NCBI GenBank assembly: GCA_947846985.1
Contig: CANTUZ010000004.1
Coordinates: forward strand, 50,631,672 to 50,695,671
From: Fratercula arctica
Taxonomy: Eukaryota; Chordata; Aves; Charadriiformes; Alcidae
DNA length: 64,000 nucleotides
Direction: 5' to 3'
Under the pieces are notes generated by a model that was not told the DNA's origin, searched no databases, and saw nothing but the letters and a program-made list of their open reading frames with translations. Shown piece after piece: positions 13,901-28,900 of this stretch; the first letter of the stretch is position 1, and every line of letters begins with the position of its first letter. A program made the position numbers and the translations under genes.

Positions 13901-16900
13901 TATGACTATATGGGCTACAAACAATGTTCTGTTATACATAGGAATATGGAAACGAGCAGATGCACTCTGAAGGCTTTAAGTCTTCCAACACTTGCCTCAA
14001 GATATACTCCTATGTACCTATACTCCCTGTGACTTCAACCTGTTTACAGTCTGTTTCCATGATATTTTTTTTTTAAACATAGGTCAAATCACTGTACAGT
14101 GAGCCCGGTCAAAAAGTTAAGAATATAATTAAGGAAACTGTTGTCAAATAGCTCATGGATCTCCATGGGGCTACCAGCAAAAATTCACCATAGAAAACAA
14201 ATGTTTAATTCTCTTTACCTTTCTTTTGCTTTTCCTTGTCTTCTGTTTCAGGTTTGGTTGCCATAACTTCAAACAAGGTCTTTAAGATACTTCTCAGATC
14301 ACTAGCATAGTTTGTCTGCAACTGGTCAGCAACACCTAGGAGTTTGAGAAAATGGGAAACCATTACTAGACTATTACACCGTCCTTAAAAAGTATTTAAA
14401 TTTGTCTGTTGCTACCAGTAATGGCCTCATATTTATTTTTGAGGGGATCACTTGCTTGTGTTAGGAATAAAAATTGAACATTTAAAGTAATTTTCCATAA
14501 TGGCCAAGTTATATTCTGGCCTTTATGCTGCCTGGAGTTTGATACGTATCTTCCTTATCCTTTGTCGGAAAACACTGAGAGATTCCTTTTGCATCAAAAT
14601 CAACTGCTGCATCAAATTTCTTCCCTCAAAGACATGGGGCATCACTAAGAAAAAGGAAGCACTTTTAAGTCAAATCCATTGCATGCCCAAACTCTTCATC
14701 ACTACAGGTCTAAGATGTCTGCATCTCTGATTCTATAAGTTGGTCTCTGTCAGGTAACAGGTCTTTCTAGTTCAGTCTGCAACCTAGGCCCCAAAACACA
14801 GTCTTCCTGCAACTTCATCTCCAGTCTGTTTTACCATAACTGTATGTGCGCAAAAAAAAAAAAAAAAGGATGAATAGTTTCTACTTTCAGATCAAAAGGA
14901 TACTCTCATACCTGAGATACAGACAAAAAGGCGGTGAATAAGATCATTACTGCCATGAAATCTCGATCTGATCTTTTCTCGGGTGGCAATTTTAGCAGCC
15001 TGCAATGCGAGCTGGATTTCTTCCTGATCAATGTCATCAGATGAACAAGAACTCGTCATTAAACTACTGTCAGAGAAAAAAAAATATGTAAAGAAAAGTA
15101 ATGTAAATCTCTACTCAGTTGTTCAGGATGTTCGGCAAATCTTAAAGGATTTCTGACTCAGGCAAGGCTCTATAGCAAACTGGGACTAATTGCTGTAAAT
15201 TCTTATTGAAGTTAATCAACATGCAAGCAATCACCATCACATTTGATTTTCACTCTGTGGCATAGCCGCAAAAAACCTGAGCAGAAAATCATTTTTCTGT
15301 ATTTTATTGCGTTTTCCTTAGCTATTACAAAGTGCTGTGCCATTTTTCATATTAACTTCTTCTAAAAGCTCAGTCCTGAGACTGTAACTCCACCAAAAAT
15401 CCAAAAGGTGAATATCAACCTAAAAATGAGGTCAGTTCTGAAGTCAACTTAGAAATTTATTAATGTGGAAGTTAATTTGAAAAAAATAATTTCTGAATTA
15501 TGTTGCCTTAAAATAGTGAGAATAGAATCTAAATATAATCTTACATGAAAAAAATGGAAAGAAGGGTGATAAAACATAATTTACACAGCAGAGAGGTAGA
15601 TTAGTTCCCTTATATATCTAACTGTAGAAATTGCTGAAATGTCAAACTATTGTAACAGAATGGCTCATCAACTCCAAAGAGATTAAAATGTGTCACCAAA
15701 CATCTACTAGAGATTTAAATTTTCTTTTAAAAACCAGATGCACAGTTGCCAGCCATTTCCACTCTCCCACCCCCCAACTGTTTATGGAGACGAAGCTTGA
15801 AACAACCTGAGACCGCAGGGAAGCTTTGGTGGGAATCCAGCTCCTTCAAGTATCAGGAATTAATCGATTTGCAAATCAATTTTTATTTTTTTTTAAAGAG
15901 GTACTTAGGGAAAAAGTAGCAGTTTGCCAATGGAAAAACCCCTATCTGGGAGTACAGCACAGGATGTAATCACATAGAAGTCCTAAAGGTTCACTGTGTT
16001 GGCGGAAGGAGACATGCCTTCTTACTCCACTACGTTCAGAGACAGAGGAACGCTAAACCATTTTCCCCACATATTGGAAAGAAATGAATCTCAACAATGA
16101 TTACAAAAGACTAGAATATTTTGCTTATAACCATACTTCAGCTGTTCAAAACTCCACCACTCTTTACTATGCAGACAACTACTATGTTAAAAAAAAAAAG
16201 TTACTGACTGCATAAATAGCATGCATAATGAAAGAAGTAGTTTCTAACACATTCCAAGTTCAATCTGCTTTTATTAGGTGCTGAAACATTCACCATCTTG
16301 TAGATCTCACCCTTATGGCAGTGTGCATGAACAGTTATTGCAGGATAAGACACATAGGTAACATCTATAATTATTTGTAACAAAATTTTATGGGATATAG
16401 TTTTGAATTCTACCTGTAGGCTATACAGATAATCCTTTCAAGTGTAAAAATGAATTTATCAGGCCATACAAATCTTAAAAGCCCTAGTAAAAACAGAACT
16501 GAAAATAAATAAATACTGGAGATTAGTTATTGATAGAAATAACAATGGAAAATGTGTAGCATGAGTAACTTACCTGGCTTCTCACTCTTTCAAAGACAGA
16601 GCAGGCTTGCAAGAGACTCATTTTGTTCATGTTATCTATTGCTATGAACAAAAGGAAATTCTTGTAGAAAGATGTTAGTTCTATGTTTACAGTTCCCTCA
16701 GCACCACAACTGATTAGGTTTATTAAAGATACCGAGAACTGAGTAAGAATTCTGTCTCTCATTTTTTCCTTTGCTTTTCCATAGGGGATATAACATATAT
16801 ATTATAATAGCAAGCCTGCTGGTGTGGAAAGGTCTGTCTTCAAGACAATTAAAAGGTCATGTAAGAAGGTGGCTTACAAAGGAGTGAACTAAAAGGCAGC

Positions 16901-19900
16901 AAGAGCCAGGAAGCGATCCCCAATTTGTAATGGTATGCAGCAGATGATTGCCTGTTTGCACAAATGCTGATATATGCAGATAAAGGAGTTTGTCTGCCTC
17001 GCAACATGGCCAAATAAGGTCTAATTTTTTTTCTTGTTTTTAAAGGAATTGATCTTACAGTGATATACACATTTGCACTATAAATTGCTCTCCAAGGCAA
17101 GCATGGACCTCCTGCCAGAGAAAAAAGCAGCCTGTATGTGTAATTATATACAATGGTCTCTTTGAAACTCCCAATAAGCAAAAACCTTAGTGCAGGGTAA
17201 AGCAGGGGTGCTGATTCAAGGATGACTATTCCCTCCAAATCACAGTTGAAGAAATATTTCAAAGTAAGGTGTTAAGTGGGCAGAGAGCTGTGAAGAGTGC
17301 TTTTCAAGAATATAAACTACTTAGCCCTTTCCCATTTTGCAGAAAGGAAGAAAGGCTCATTCCACAATTCCGACCAAGCTCTGACCAATTCTAATAATAA
17401 CGTTTGCCTTTCCAAGTCTTCTCCAATTGGGAGGAATGCAGTTTTACCTACTTCCTAATTCTTCCAAGGAATGTGGTTTGACCTACTTCTGTTTCAGGCA
17501 CTTCTGGGTGTCATTAAGACTGGTCATGTCCCACCACAAGACGAGCTGGAACTTTTTTGTCCTAAAAATCCATAGCACAGAGTACATACAAATTGCTTCA
17601 CCACTGTGGGATGGAAGGTCTGCATGTATGCATACTCCCATTTATAACATACTTCCATACGCACAGTCACATGTAAAGTATAATATCCATACACAAGAGG
17701 TTCAGAAAAGAGGATATTTTGTATTCAGGACTGCTTGTGACATGGCAAAGAGAAAAGTGCATGTTCCAGAATAATTTAGAACTGGACCTAAGAATCACTA
17801 CAGAGTTAGAAATAATTATTCTACCTTTACCAACAGGACCAAGTCAGATTTAGTTAAAAATGACTCTCACAGAATGATTAATGACCATCTGTTTTATACT
17901 TTAAAATATATCTTACTGTTAAAAAATGTAGCCAGAAAATTAATATTATAGAAGCAGTCAGAAATACTGTAAGAACAGAACCACAACAATTGTTTTAAAT
18001 AAACAGCAAAAAGAGACAGCTTTTCTTCTGAGAGGGTATCCCAAACAGCAGCGATTGCATCTATGCAAATATTAAAGATTCTCTTGATTTGTTTTTTTAA
18101 TTGGTATTATAGAAAATGAACCCGAAATTTGATATAGAGAGTTCATCTTGCCTTTTCTCCAAATTATTCTTTCAAACAAGTTATTTTTTTAGTTCTATAA
18201 GGAGTACCATTCCTACTTGGCTTACCTAACATGCATAATTTGGCTCAAAATTCTCAGCTGATACCAGATGTGTAGGAAGCATTTCATTAATGTCAGACTA
18301 CACTCAGATCTGGAATGTTTCACTGCCAATATCTGCAGAATCAAGTACCACTGCAGAACATAAATAGCCATACTAAGTAGCTAGAGACAAGTCCTCAGTT
18401 TTACGACTTCTTGGTTGAAGGGAACCCTGCATTGCCCAAGGAATTAGGTTAAGAAGAGATAAGACCAAAATAAGCATGGAATTCCCCTTGTGAAATGTTT
18501 ATCATATAAACAATGCTTATCATGTATTTATTTTTCATATTGTAAAAAACATTGCAAAGTTAATAAGTCTGAGAGCGAATATCAAGAAATAACACATTAT
18601 GTAAAAGGTTGATTCCAAACAGCAAACCCGCTTATACATTATAAAGGAACAGATACCCTCTGGCAGATACAATTAATTAGCTTTTTACCTAATTTGGCTA
18701 ACAATTTTAAAACTACTCTCCATTTGTAATTTTAGAAGAGTAGCAAGACTCTTTCAGCACTTCAAAGATGTATCTCTAGAACAGTTGTCTGGTGTCAAAG
18801 CTTGATGTTGAAATTTAGTCAAATATGTACAAGCAAACAAAACCCAATAGCAATTGTTCACAATATCATCTGTCACCTGCAGAACCAATCTGCTTTACAG
18901 CTTTTAAGTTCTGAAGGATACTGTGAGCCAGGTTAAGCAGTAGTATCCATACATAATGGAAATCAGGACCATGGAACAAGATTAGGACTGACTTTCAGAA
19001 GTGGCGAGTCATTTTAGGTAACCATCTGTGATACCGCAGGCCTTGTGCTGAATTTATTGGGCGTTGACTCTCATCCAAAAACAGTGAAAGCAGCAAGGTC
19101 TAAAACTGAACAACCTAAGTCAATTGATTCAAAGTTGGTCCAAATTTAAATATTTTACATTTCTGCTCAAAAATGAGTCAGTAGCAGTAGAAATCTGTGA
19201 CCATTCACAGGTGTTTCCCTCCAAATCTCTCTAGAAGTATTTGGTCCATTAAACCTGAAATCTGCTCTGAAATGAATGCAGAATGCATGAAATTCTCTCA
19301 AAGAATTTCTCATTATTCACAAATAAACCCTCAGAGCATCTTAAGTACGCATTAAATATACAGCACTGGCAGATAAAAAGAATTTTAATGTTCACTGTGT
19401 TTAATATAATGCATACAAAGAAATCAAATTAATCATGTTTTCAAAAGAATAGTAAAAAACATTTTTTAAAAGTGGTTTGGTTTTATTTGTTTGTTTTTAG
19501 AAATCTTAGATCAAGAGTGGTCACTATTTGCGAAGGAGTAACCCCAACATATCTATTCTACTATAGACGATGCAATTATGTCACCAAATTTAATAGGAAA
19601 GTAAGATCACCCTCTAAGTCTCTGATTTCAGGTAAAGTCTTTGATTACAACTAATTTTCAGATGAAGATTTCAGAAGATTGTTATTAGTCCTTTAAACTG
19701 AGAGTGCTCAAGTTCCAGTAAGACAAACTCATTCCAATGAAGTTTAAGAGCAAAACACTTTAAAACTTCTATGACCAATACTACAAATGTTTACTAGAAA
19801 AGTGTTAACACATAATTCATTGACTATCCTTACACCATTTGTGCTGTACAAATACCTGTGACATCAGCGATAACTATTCACTTGCTCTGGAAATCTCCAG

Positions 19901-22900
19901 CAAACTCACCACACATGAGCAGAAGCGGCATGCAACCAGTTGCAGCACAAGAAGTAACATCTTCCTGCTGTAGCATGAATGCAAAGCTTGTGAACCCACT
20001 TACAGTGACTTCAAAATCCATGTATTAAATGGTACTATTCCGATCCAGAGGTTTACCCACTTTGCAAAACCAGAGCGATACATTTTGGGACAAAGTTGCT
20101 TTTTAGGAAAATTTCATACATGCCATATGGAAGCAAGCGTGATACCTTCTACAGTAAAGAAATGTGACAATTTGGCAGGTTTTCTATGATTTCACACATT
20201 CCTAACTACACAAAAGGACATTACAAGTATAAACCATGCTGAAAGTTTTTACAAAGGGACAGTAATCCAATTCTTAAGTATCAATTATAGTTCATTAAAA
20301 GAATGATGAGAGACTGCCCACAAAGTACAAAACAGTGCAGTTCCTTGGACTTAAATTATGTCAGTTCATTTGCACTAGTTGGCCTTAACAAATCTCTTAT
20401 GTCCATTACTCAAAATGCCACACGTTTTGAATAACTAAGATAAAGGTACATACAGGTATAGCTATATTATGTACAAGAATTTCCATATACGTTTTGAATA
20501 TTCTAGTTCTTATAATATTTCTCAAAAAAAAAATATATTACCATGAGCTCCTTGGCTTTCATTTTTGTTCATAGAGAATTTAGCACAATGGCCACATTAT
20601 GCTCTGGGTAAAATATTAGTAACAGACACTTTTTATCTGATCTATGATCGATGGGCAAAGGCCAGTTGTATGAGGTTTAATAAGGCCAAGTGCCCGGTCC
20701 TGCATTTCGGTCACAACAATCCCAAGCAATGCTACACGCTTGGGGAAGAGTGGCTAGAAAGCTGTCCGGCAGAAAAGGACCTGGGGGTGCTGGTGGACGG
20801 CCAGCTTAACATGAGCCAGCAGTGTGCCCAGGTGGCCAAGAAGGCCAACAGCATTCTGGCTTGTATCAGGAACAGCGTGGCCAGCAGGAGTAGGGAAGTA
20901 ATCATGCCTCTGTACTTGGCACTGGTGAGGCCTCACCTCGAGTACTGTGTTCAGCTCGGGGCCCCTCTCTACAAGAGGGACACTGAAGTGCTGGAGCATG
21001 TCCAGAGGAGAGCTACCAAGCTGCTGAGGGATCTGGAGACCAAGTCATATGAGGAGAGGCTGAGGGAACTGGGCTTGTTTAGTTTGGAGAAGAGGAGGCT
21101 GAGGGGAGACCTCATTGCCCTCTACAACTACCTGAAAGGAGGTTGCAGAGAGGTGGGTGTTGGCCTCTTCTCCCAGGTGAATAATGACAGGACCAGAGGA
21201 AATGGTCTGAAGTTGCAGCAAGGGAGGTTTAGATTAGATATTAGGAAGAATTACTTTACTGAAAGAGTGGTCAGGCACTGGAACAGCCTGCCCAGGGAGG
21301 TGGTTGAGTCACCATCCCTAGAGGTATTTAAGAAACATCTAGATTTGGCACTTTAGGGCGTGCTCTAGTGACAGAGATTGTAGGAGTTTTTTTTGTGTGT
21401 GTATGGTTGGACTCGATCTCAAAGGTCCTTTCCAACCATGAAGTTCTATGATTCTATGATTTAAGTTTTTTTTCTCTCCCATCTGATTTTTTTTCGTACT
21501 TTAACTAAATAAAAAAAACCAAGCACAAAACTTCTGCAGGCAAATCTCTATGTTGTTGTCTGCACAGAATTTCTGAAACTACTTTGGTAATTCATCCCAC
21601 TGATACACATGTAGGCTGTAACTGGAAACCCCACCACTAACCTGTCAACCTGTCTTTCCTAAGTTATTACTCTTACTTCTATACTTCATAAGGCTATAGT
21701 TAACTCTGTGCTCCGATTTGAAAAAAAAAAAAAAAAGAACAAAAGAACAAAAAAAACAATAGTTGGGGAAAGGCAAAGGTTCTATACATGGAGAATGACA
21801 AGAGGAAAATGACAGGGGTTTGGTAAAAGAAGTATGACTATGCAACAGTAAAAAAAAAAATCACTACTTCCCATTCTGCTTTTTGTAGTACCTCTGGCGT
21901 TTCTTTTTGGGTACTCTCACAAGAAACACAACAAACAGCAGGTTAAGACCCTTGGGTTTCTAACATATATTAGTTTTGATATGGTTGGAAGGAAAATTGT
22001 GAGATTAATGGTTTCTTACAATTATTTTAAGTGAAGGGGGTGGCTACACAATGAATTTTAGAGTCATTTAAAGCAAATCCAGAACATGTCTTATTATTTG
22101 AATAATGGCATATACTTATTTAGCTAAGGACTATATTTTAAGGAATGACTCCAGAAACTACATTTAAAGTAGACTAAAAAAAGCTTTAATTCACAACTTT
22201 ATTTCTTGACTTTTTAACCCTAATATTTTATTAAGTCAAGAGGGTTTTAAAATGCAATCCCTTAGGTATTTTCTATTTTAAGAGAAAAGGCTAACGACAG
22301 GAAAAAAGCCTCCAACCCATAATGTGTTCCCAAGGCTTCAATACTTTGTCTTGAGAAACAAATAATACAACTGCATGCAAATCTCTCTCAAGAACAATCT
22401 AGATAGTCTGGTCAAGTCCACTCGTGGTGATGCCTATAGTATTATCACATGTATTAGCAATGCTCAGCTCCATACATGGTAGGACATGTGGTAAAAGCCC
22501 CATCTGCTGTCAACCTTTTGAATTCCACAGTAGGGGAATTATTTTTCATATGTTGCAAGATTTGCAGAAGCCCATTCCTGGCTTCTTTTGCCCCAGAAGA
22601 TGGGGGCAATCTGAGGTCAGCTGATTGAAATAAGTTATTTGATTTATGGGATTAGCCACACATCCTAAGTGATATCTTCAATCAGAAAAAATTCCTGAGT
22701 ATTGAAGACTGCTGAATTCGAAATCAACAGCAACAACTTCTGCTCCACACCCTGGCAGCTTTTGCAGCTGCCCACTCCGCTGGAAGAACATCTTCTTGAA
22801 TCCTTCCTCAGCTCTTCAAACCTCAAACTGCAGAGCGTTCTTGTTGTACTTACCACATTGGACTTCTCAAAAAACCACAGCATCTTGCTAAATAGATCCA

Positions 22901-25900
22901 CTATAAGAAACTACCTAGACAACTGGCTTATTCAAACTCATTACCACTCTGGCCTGGGTTTTCAGAAGAATGCAAAGGCACTTTATTGCAAATGGGAATT
23001 AAAATAAACAACATTGCCAGTTCAGGATTTATCAACTTTAATGGTGCTCATTCCCAAATAGGTTTTCAGTTCATTACAGATAAAACTTCTATAAGACTGC
23101 ATGTGAACAAATAACTTAAGAGCATTAGTAATCAACAGGGCTCCTTTCCAACCATCAAATTTAATGTCAGATACTTGCAAGGTACTACATTTACTGCTTT
23201 TCTTAAAATCTAAACCAAAAAGGGATAAAACCTGCAAGATAAAGATATTGTAAAATTCAAGAAAAAACAGAACTGAAAATTAAGAAGTTAGAATATTGCT
23301 TAGGTTCTACTAAGGTTTTCTCAATTCCACCATGGCATTTTTTTCTAAGACTTCCTTGTAATCGAACATGCATTTAAAGTTCTCCTATGTTCACTCACAC
23401 TGCAGAAGTACAAATAATATCAGATTAGAACACAGAAATAATTAAACTTCAAAAATAATCCTGAACTGGAAAAAGTGAAAGTGAAAACCAGTAGTAGTAT
23501 AGCACTTATGAAGAAATGGTATGTAATATCAGCTCTGGTATCTGATACAGGGATAGAAACGCATTGGTTCCAGCTTTTACACCTTATCCAGAACTTGACG
23601 CAGGACAGACAGAACCTGGATACCCGATGTCGGATACAAGTACTTCCACGGGCAAAGAGTCATTTCATATAGCTCTTCAGCAATGTCCTCTGGGAAATGC
23701 AAACAACTATTCTGTATGGCATAGTAAAAAGTGAATTAATTTATCATTCAGTTCCAGCAGACACTGTCTTGAGTTGCAACTCCTGCATGTGGCAGAAAGA
23801 GATAGAGAAGCAGCACTGAAAAATGTTTTTTAGCAAGAGGAACTCTGAGGGATATGGAAACTTATTAGCACAACATTTTCATATCGCCTCCATCCGTTCC
23901 CTCAAAGAATAATACAGAACCATCAGCTGAAGCATTAAAGCATGCTAGAGTCCAGGAGAATCTCACAGGAATTCTGTATTCAGCCATGGGAGCCAAAGTT
24001 GAGAAAAGCTAATTAAAGTATTAGGTGGAGCCTTAAGATTTTAATTCGAAAAGAAAGCTTTCTCTTCATTTTCCACCTTCAATGCCACTGAAAGTATGAG
24101 GAAATCCTCTCTTTTTTCCTCCAATATAATTGTGGTTTTACAATGTATCTTGGTTTTAGGCATTGCCAAAAACTGCAGTTACTATAGTGATTTTAGTTAA
24201 TTACACATAATCTCAGAAATCCCAAACATGCTATTTCTAAGGGTTTTTTTGGGGAGAAAACCCAATCTGTAAAATAAAATCTAATTTCTGAAAGTTAGTA
24301 ATTCTTGTTCTATTAGTAGCACAGGGAACACCAAGTGACATTCAACAACAGATTTTTACACATCATTAAAATGAACATGATTATAAACATGGACAGATTA
24401 CTGAAAATGAAAGTTACAAGTGAGCTATGTAGAAAGAAGAACCCAAACCCATTATGATCACTTTTGTACTCTCCAGCCAGATGATATGCCACCTGGAATA
24501 CAGCCCCCAAATGGCAAATTTTGGGGTGCCTGCTAATTTTACTAGAACAGAATTGTTGCTTCTGCCACTGATGTTAGTCAGTTTAAAATATTGCCCTATT
24601 TAACTTGATTTACACAGAGAGGAACACATTTTATACTTAATTTACTTCAACCATATTGGATATTTTAACATCGCTAAAATATGAAGTTTATCATTTTAAT
24701 AGGGAAAGACCAAAAAACTCCGAACAACTGAATTTTCACCTTCCCACTGTAACAAGCAGTTCACACAAGCTGCCTGGGTTATTCCTCGAGAAAATAAAAT
24801 CAGCATCAGTTACTTGTTACTGAAGACAAAGATATGCATATAATATACCCAAAAATACCTTGTGGAATCTCCTAAAAGGGAACACTATAGCTTCAAAAAT
24901 GCTGCACCATTTGGAGATCTGATTTTTATGTCTTGCAGGGTGAAGAACAAGAGAGGCATGAAACACATCAAGAAGAATCCTGGCGGTGAAAAACTAGAGA
25001 CATCTGCTTCAGTCACATATGTCTCGCTGACTAAAATCATAAGCAAAAGCTGACAGACCTCATCAACGCTGACTTTTTTGTTTTGCTGGTACTGCTCAGC
25101 TGGTTGTTGCAGCAAGGGATTTAGCAGCAAAGCAAGACAAACGTACACAGCAGCCTGTTTATAACTGTATTAATATGCATATTAATTGCCCTCACATTGC
25201 TTGAGTGACAGAGCTATACAAAACAGCACAGACTCACAGTGCCTCAAACATACGCAGTTTGTAATTCAAAATCATTAGTCAGGAATAGCGTCTATTCTAT
25301 AAGTCATTCTGATTTTCTCAAGGTATAAACCCCTTTCTCATCTCACAGCTCTTCTCACTGAACTCTTATTTCCATGATTCCAGTACAGTACATGTAAAGC
25401 CATTACCAGCAGCCCCTCTCTGGTTATGTGCAGTCTTTCTATAAAGAAGAGCTCTACAGAAAAAAGTGGAAATAAAATCTACAGTAATGCATTAATCAAA
25501 ACAAAAATGACAGTACCAAATATTAATGCAGAATTAATCTGTCATTTTTTCCAGCTTAAATATAACCTGACCAAGTTAACAATGGTAAAACTGCAAGAGA
25601 GGAGATCTGGAGACACAGCTCATCAGGTAGACTGTGACATATCAGTTAAAATATATTGTTAACATATTTGTTGTCCTCCACACTGTCATCTACAAGATCC
25701 CCAGAGTAGTTGTGATCTGTTTATTAAAACTTGTGGACATGTAATCTGCGCTGTAGCTTTGATAGCATAGATGAATGCATAGCTCTGGAAAATGAGATGA
25801 AAGAACTCACTTCTTGTATCATTCACAGTCCTGCTGAATGATGAAGTTATTTTTCCTTCTCGCATCCTCTTCAAGGCACTGAGTTCTACTGATGAAAAAA

Positions 25901-28900
25901 CACAGTATAAAACCTGGTTTTGTAAGAACCTGTCAACCCACAAGAACTTGGCTTGGTCTGCAAGACAGGCAAGAAACTGACTCAGAGGTGACACTCAGGG
26001 AGCGGTGAGCAATGTTTTTCACTCAGGCTGGCAGCCGGTCACAAGTGGGAACCCCCAGGGATCAACACTGGCCCCCACACTGTTCAGGATCATCCTAAAT
26101 GATCTAGGCAATAGGACTGAGAGCACCATGACCAAGTTTGCTGATGACACCAAACTCAGTGGTGAGGTGGACACATCAGAAAGGAAAGTCATCTTACAGA
26201 CAGACCGGGGCAGGCTGGAACAGTGAGCTAGCAGGAACAATATGGAGTTTAACAGAGATAAGTGCAAGGTCCTGCATCTGGGATGACACAACCAAAGAGC
26301 CCAGTGCAGGCTGGGATTGGTGTGGGTGGGGAGCAGCCTTGCTGAAAGGGACCGGGGGTTATAATGGACAACAAGCTGCACAGGAGTCAGCAGTGCACCG
26401 CTGCAGCAATGAAAGCAAATAGGATCCTGGGTTGCATCCACAGGGGCATTACCAGAGGAGGTAAGAGATGTGATCATCCCACCCTACCAAGTGCTTGTCA
26501 GGCCACACCTGGACCGCTGTGTTCAGTTTCAGTCTCCACAGTTCAAGACAGACAGACAAACTAGAGAAGGTCCAAAGGAGGGCCATGAAGATGATGGAGA
26601 ACCTGTCCTACAAGGAGAGACTGAAGGAGTTAGGTCTTTTCTCCCTGGAGAAGAAAGAGAAGGCTCAGAGTGGACCTCATCACAGTATTCCAGTATGTAA
26701 AGGGTGGCTGCAAAGAAGACAGAGGCTCTCTTCGCAAGGAGACACATGGAGAGGACAAGCTACACCAGGATAGATTTCATCTTGATATAAGAAAAAAGTA
26801 TTTTACACTAAGAACAGTCAATCACTGGAACAACCTCCCCAGGGACATGGTAGAGTCCCCATCACTGGAGGTTTTCAAGATGCAACTGGACAGGGTGCTA
26901 GATAATCTCATCTAGGCTTCCCTTCCCACAACAAGTTGGACCGTATGATCTTCTGAGGTCCCTTCCAACCTGGGCTATTCTGTGAACCTACTGGCAAGGT
27001 AGCTTCCAACAGTCTCCTGCAAAACACCCTCTATTTCTGAAGCGGGTAATCAAAAACTCATCTCATTTATATACTAAGATAACCTTCCCTGCCTTGTTTC
27101 ACATATGCGTTTATACTAACAGGGATATACTCAAAATATGCAATAAACTGATATCCTTCAACTATATCCAGCAAGCCAGTGACCTTGGACTCCGCCCACA
27201 TGTACGCAAATACGGATATTCTAATAGAAATAGCCAGATAAATATCCCACTCTAATTGCTGGCAGACTCTTGCTGTTTTGGCATAGACTTGAGTCACAAT
27301 ACATTTCAGATACCTCATTTTACAGGCTCTAAATAACAGACTAAAACTTCACCACCAATTTTTGTAAATGCCTAAAACTGTAGAAAAATACACCCCCAAA
27401 CACAAATAGTTAAGCCACAATGACATATCTAAAATAAAAAGTGACTGCTGACCAGGAAAGGCATCTATTGTACCATTAAGGTTAGTTTTAAAAGTTATTA
27501 TTTATATTTAAAGTTCTGATTTATTGTCTCATCATAACCTTAAAATGTTTACCATGTACTCTAGGCAGGCAAATGCTTTAAATACAGATTCATCGGTATT
27601 TCTTCCTCCTTTGCACTCTTACACCAAAAAATCCAATGAAGCTTGAAATCAACTAATTGTAACTACCTTGTTCTTCTGTTGTCTCACCTATTTTTCCTCC
27701 TCCTTCCCAAAACAACACTTTTCTTGCCATTTTCTAGCTCCAGTCTTCCAAAGTTCATTCTTGGCTTTAAGCATATCAAGTAATCTCATTCTGTTAGTGT
27801 ATGAATGGCCTTCACTTAGGTTTCCACTCAAATTAATGGCTCTCTCAGGATCTTGCCCCATAATTCTAATGCATCTTGAAAGATGACAAATTCCTACAGT
27901 TTATTTTTAAAAGCTACTGGCTTTCCTACTTCCAGCACTGAAATGGATAAGATTCCAGTAGTGTATTTTATTAGCTGCCTATTTACAATTCAGTAAGCTA
28001 TAGTTATATTAAAAACTGTTCTAAAAATTACATTTATGAAAAAGAAGCCATTAAAATTGAAAAACTGGATGGATTGTTTCCTGGAGCTAATATAAACAAT
28101 GGACCAATTGCCACTTCCCTGCTGTAGTTATAGACATCTCATTTTCACTCAAGTCAGCAATATTATTCCACAGTCACACTGATACAACAGAAAATTCTGC
28201 ATATTCTTGAGAGCCTACATAAAAACACAGTTTCTCTGAAACCTTCTGAAATATGTGGAATACATTTATTCTTTGCTTATAAAGTTGACTTTGATCAATC
28301 TCAAGTCTAGATACCGCTTAATGAACGATCATCTTCTGAACTGGGCTGAACATTTCATTTCTTGACCATCAGACCTCTGAGACTAGAAGGAGGAACCTTC
28401 TACACAGATCAAGTATCCATGAAATAATCAACCTTTCCTTAGTAAAACCATTTGAAAAGCTCTCTGTACCTTTTTTTTTTCCCCTCAATTTGTGTTCTAG
28501 AAACCTCAAGCAAGGTTTTAAAATGTTTTTCAAATTCCTGTGTGAGCAGTCAGTAATCAAAGCATGCAATCATAGTTCTGATTTAAGACTGAAAATCTTT
28601 GGCCCAGACGCATTTCAACAAATTACATGCTTAACCAAGGCTTCCACTGTTCTCCATTGACTAAACAGGGAACCTACAGCAGCAAAACTCCTAATTGAGG
28701 TATATCAGTTTGGTGCCTAAAATTAGGTAGGATGAATATAGGTCAAAAAATTACATAGCACTAGCTGATGATGGGAAAAAAAATCTAAGGCAGTAAATCA
28801 CAGGTTGATTTGAAGCAGCCTCCTTTAACAGGTCCCAAGTGGTTTCTACAGTCCTAACAACTTTTTCCTTCCAATAAAAACCAAAACAGCAAACAATGAA

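Noticed and set aside
15060..15069. Alternative acceptor three bases inside the exon at 14912-15066
   Set aside because: TAG at this point would remove one Ser codon in frame; the upstream CAG is the stronger site, so it was used as the boundary.
16849..17262. 137-codon minus-strand open frame in the 16.6 kb intron
   Set aside because: No family resemblance, no suitable splice sites in phase with neighbouring exons, and composition like surrounding intron.
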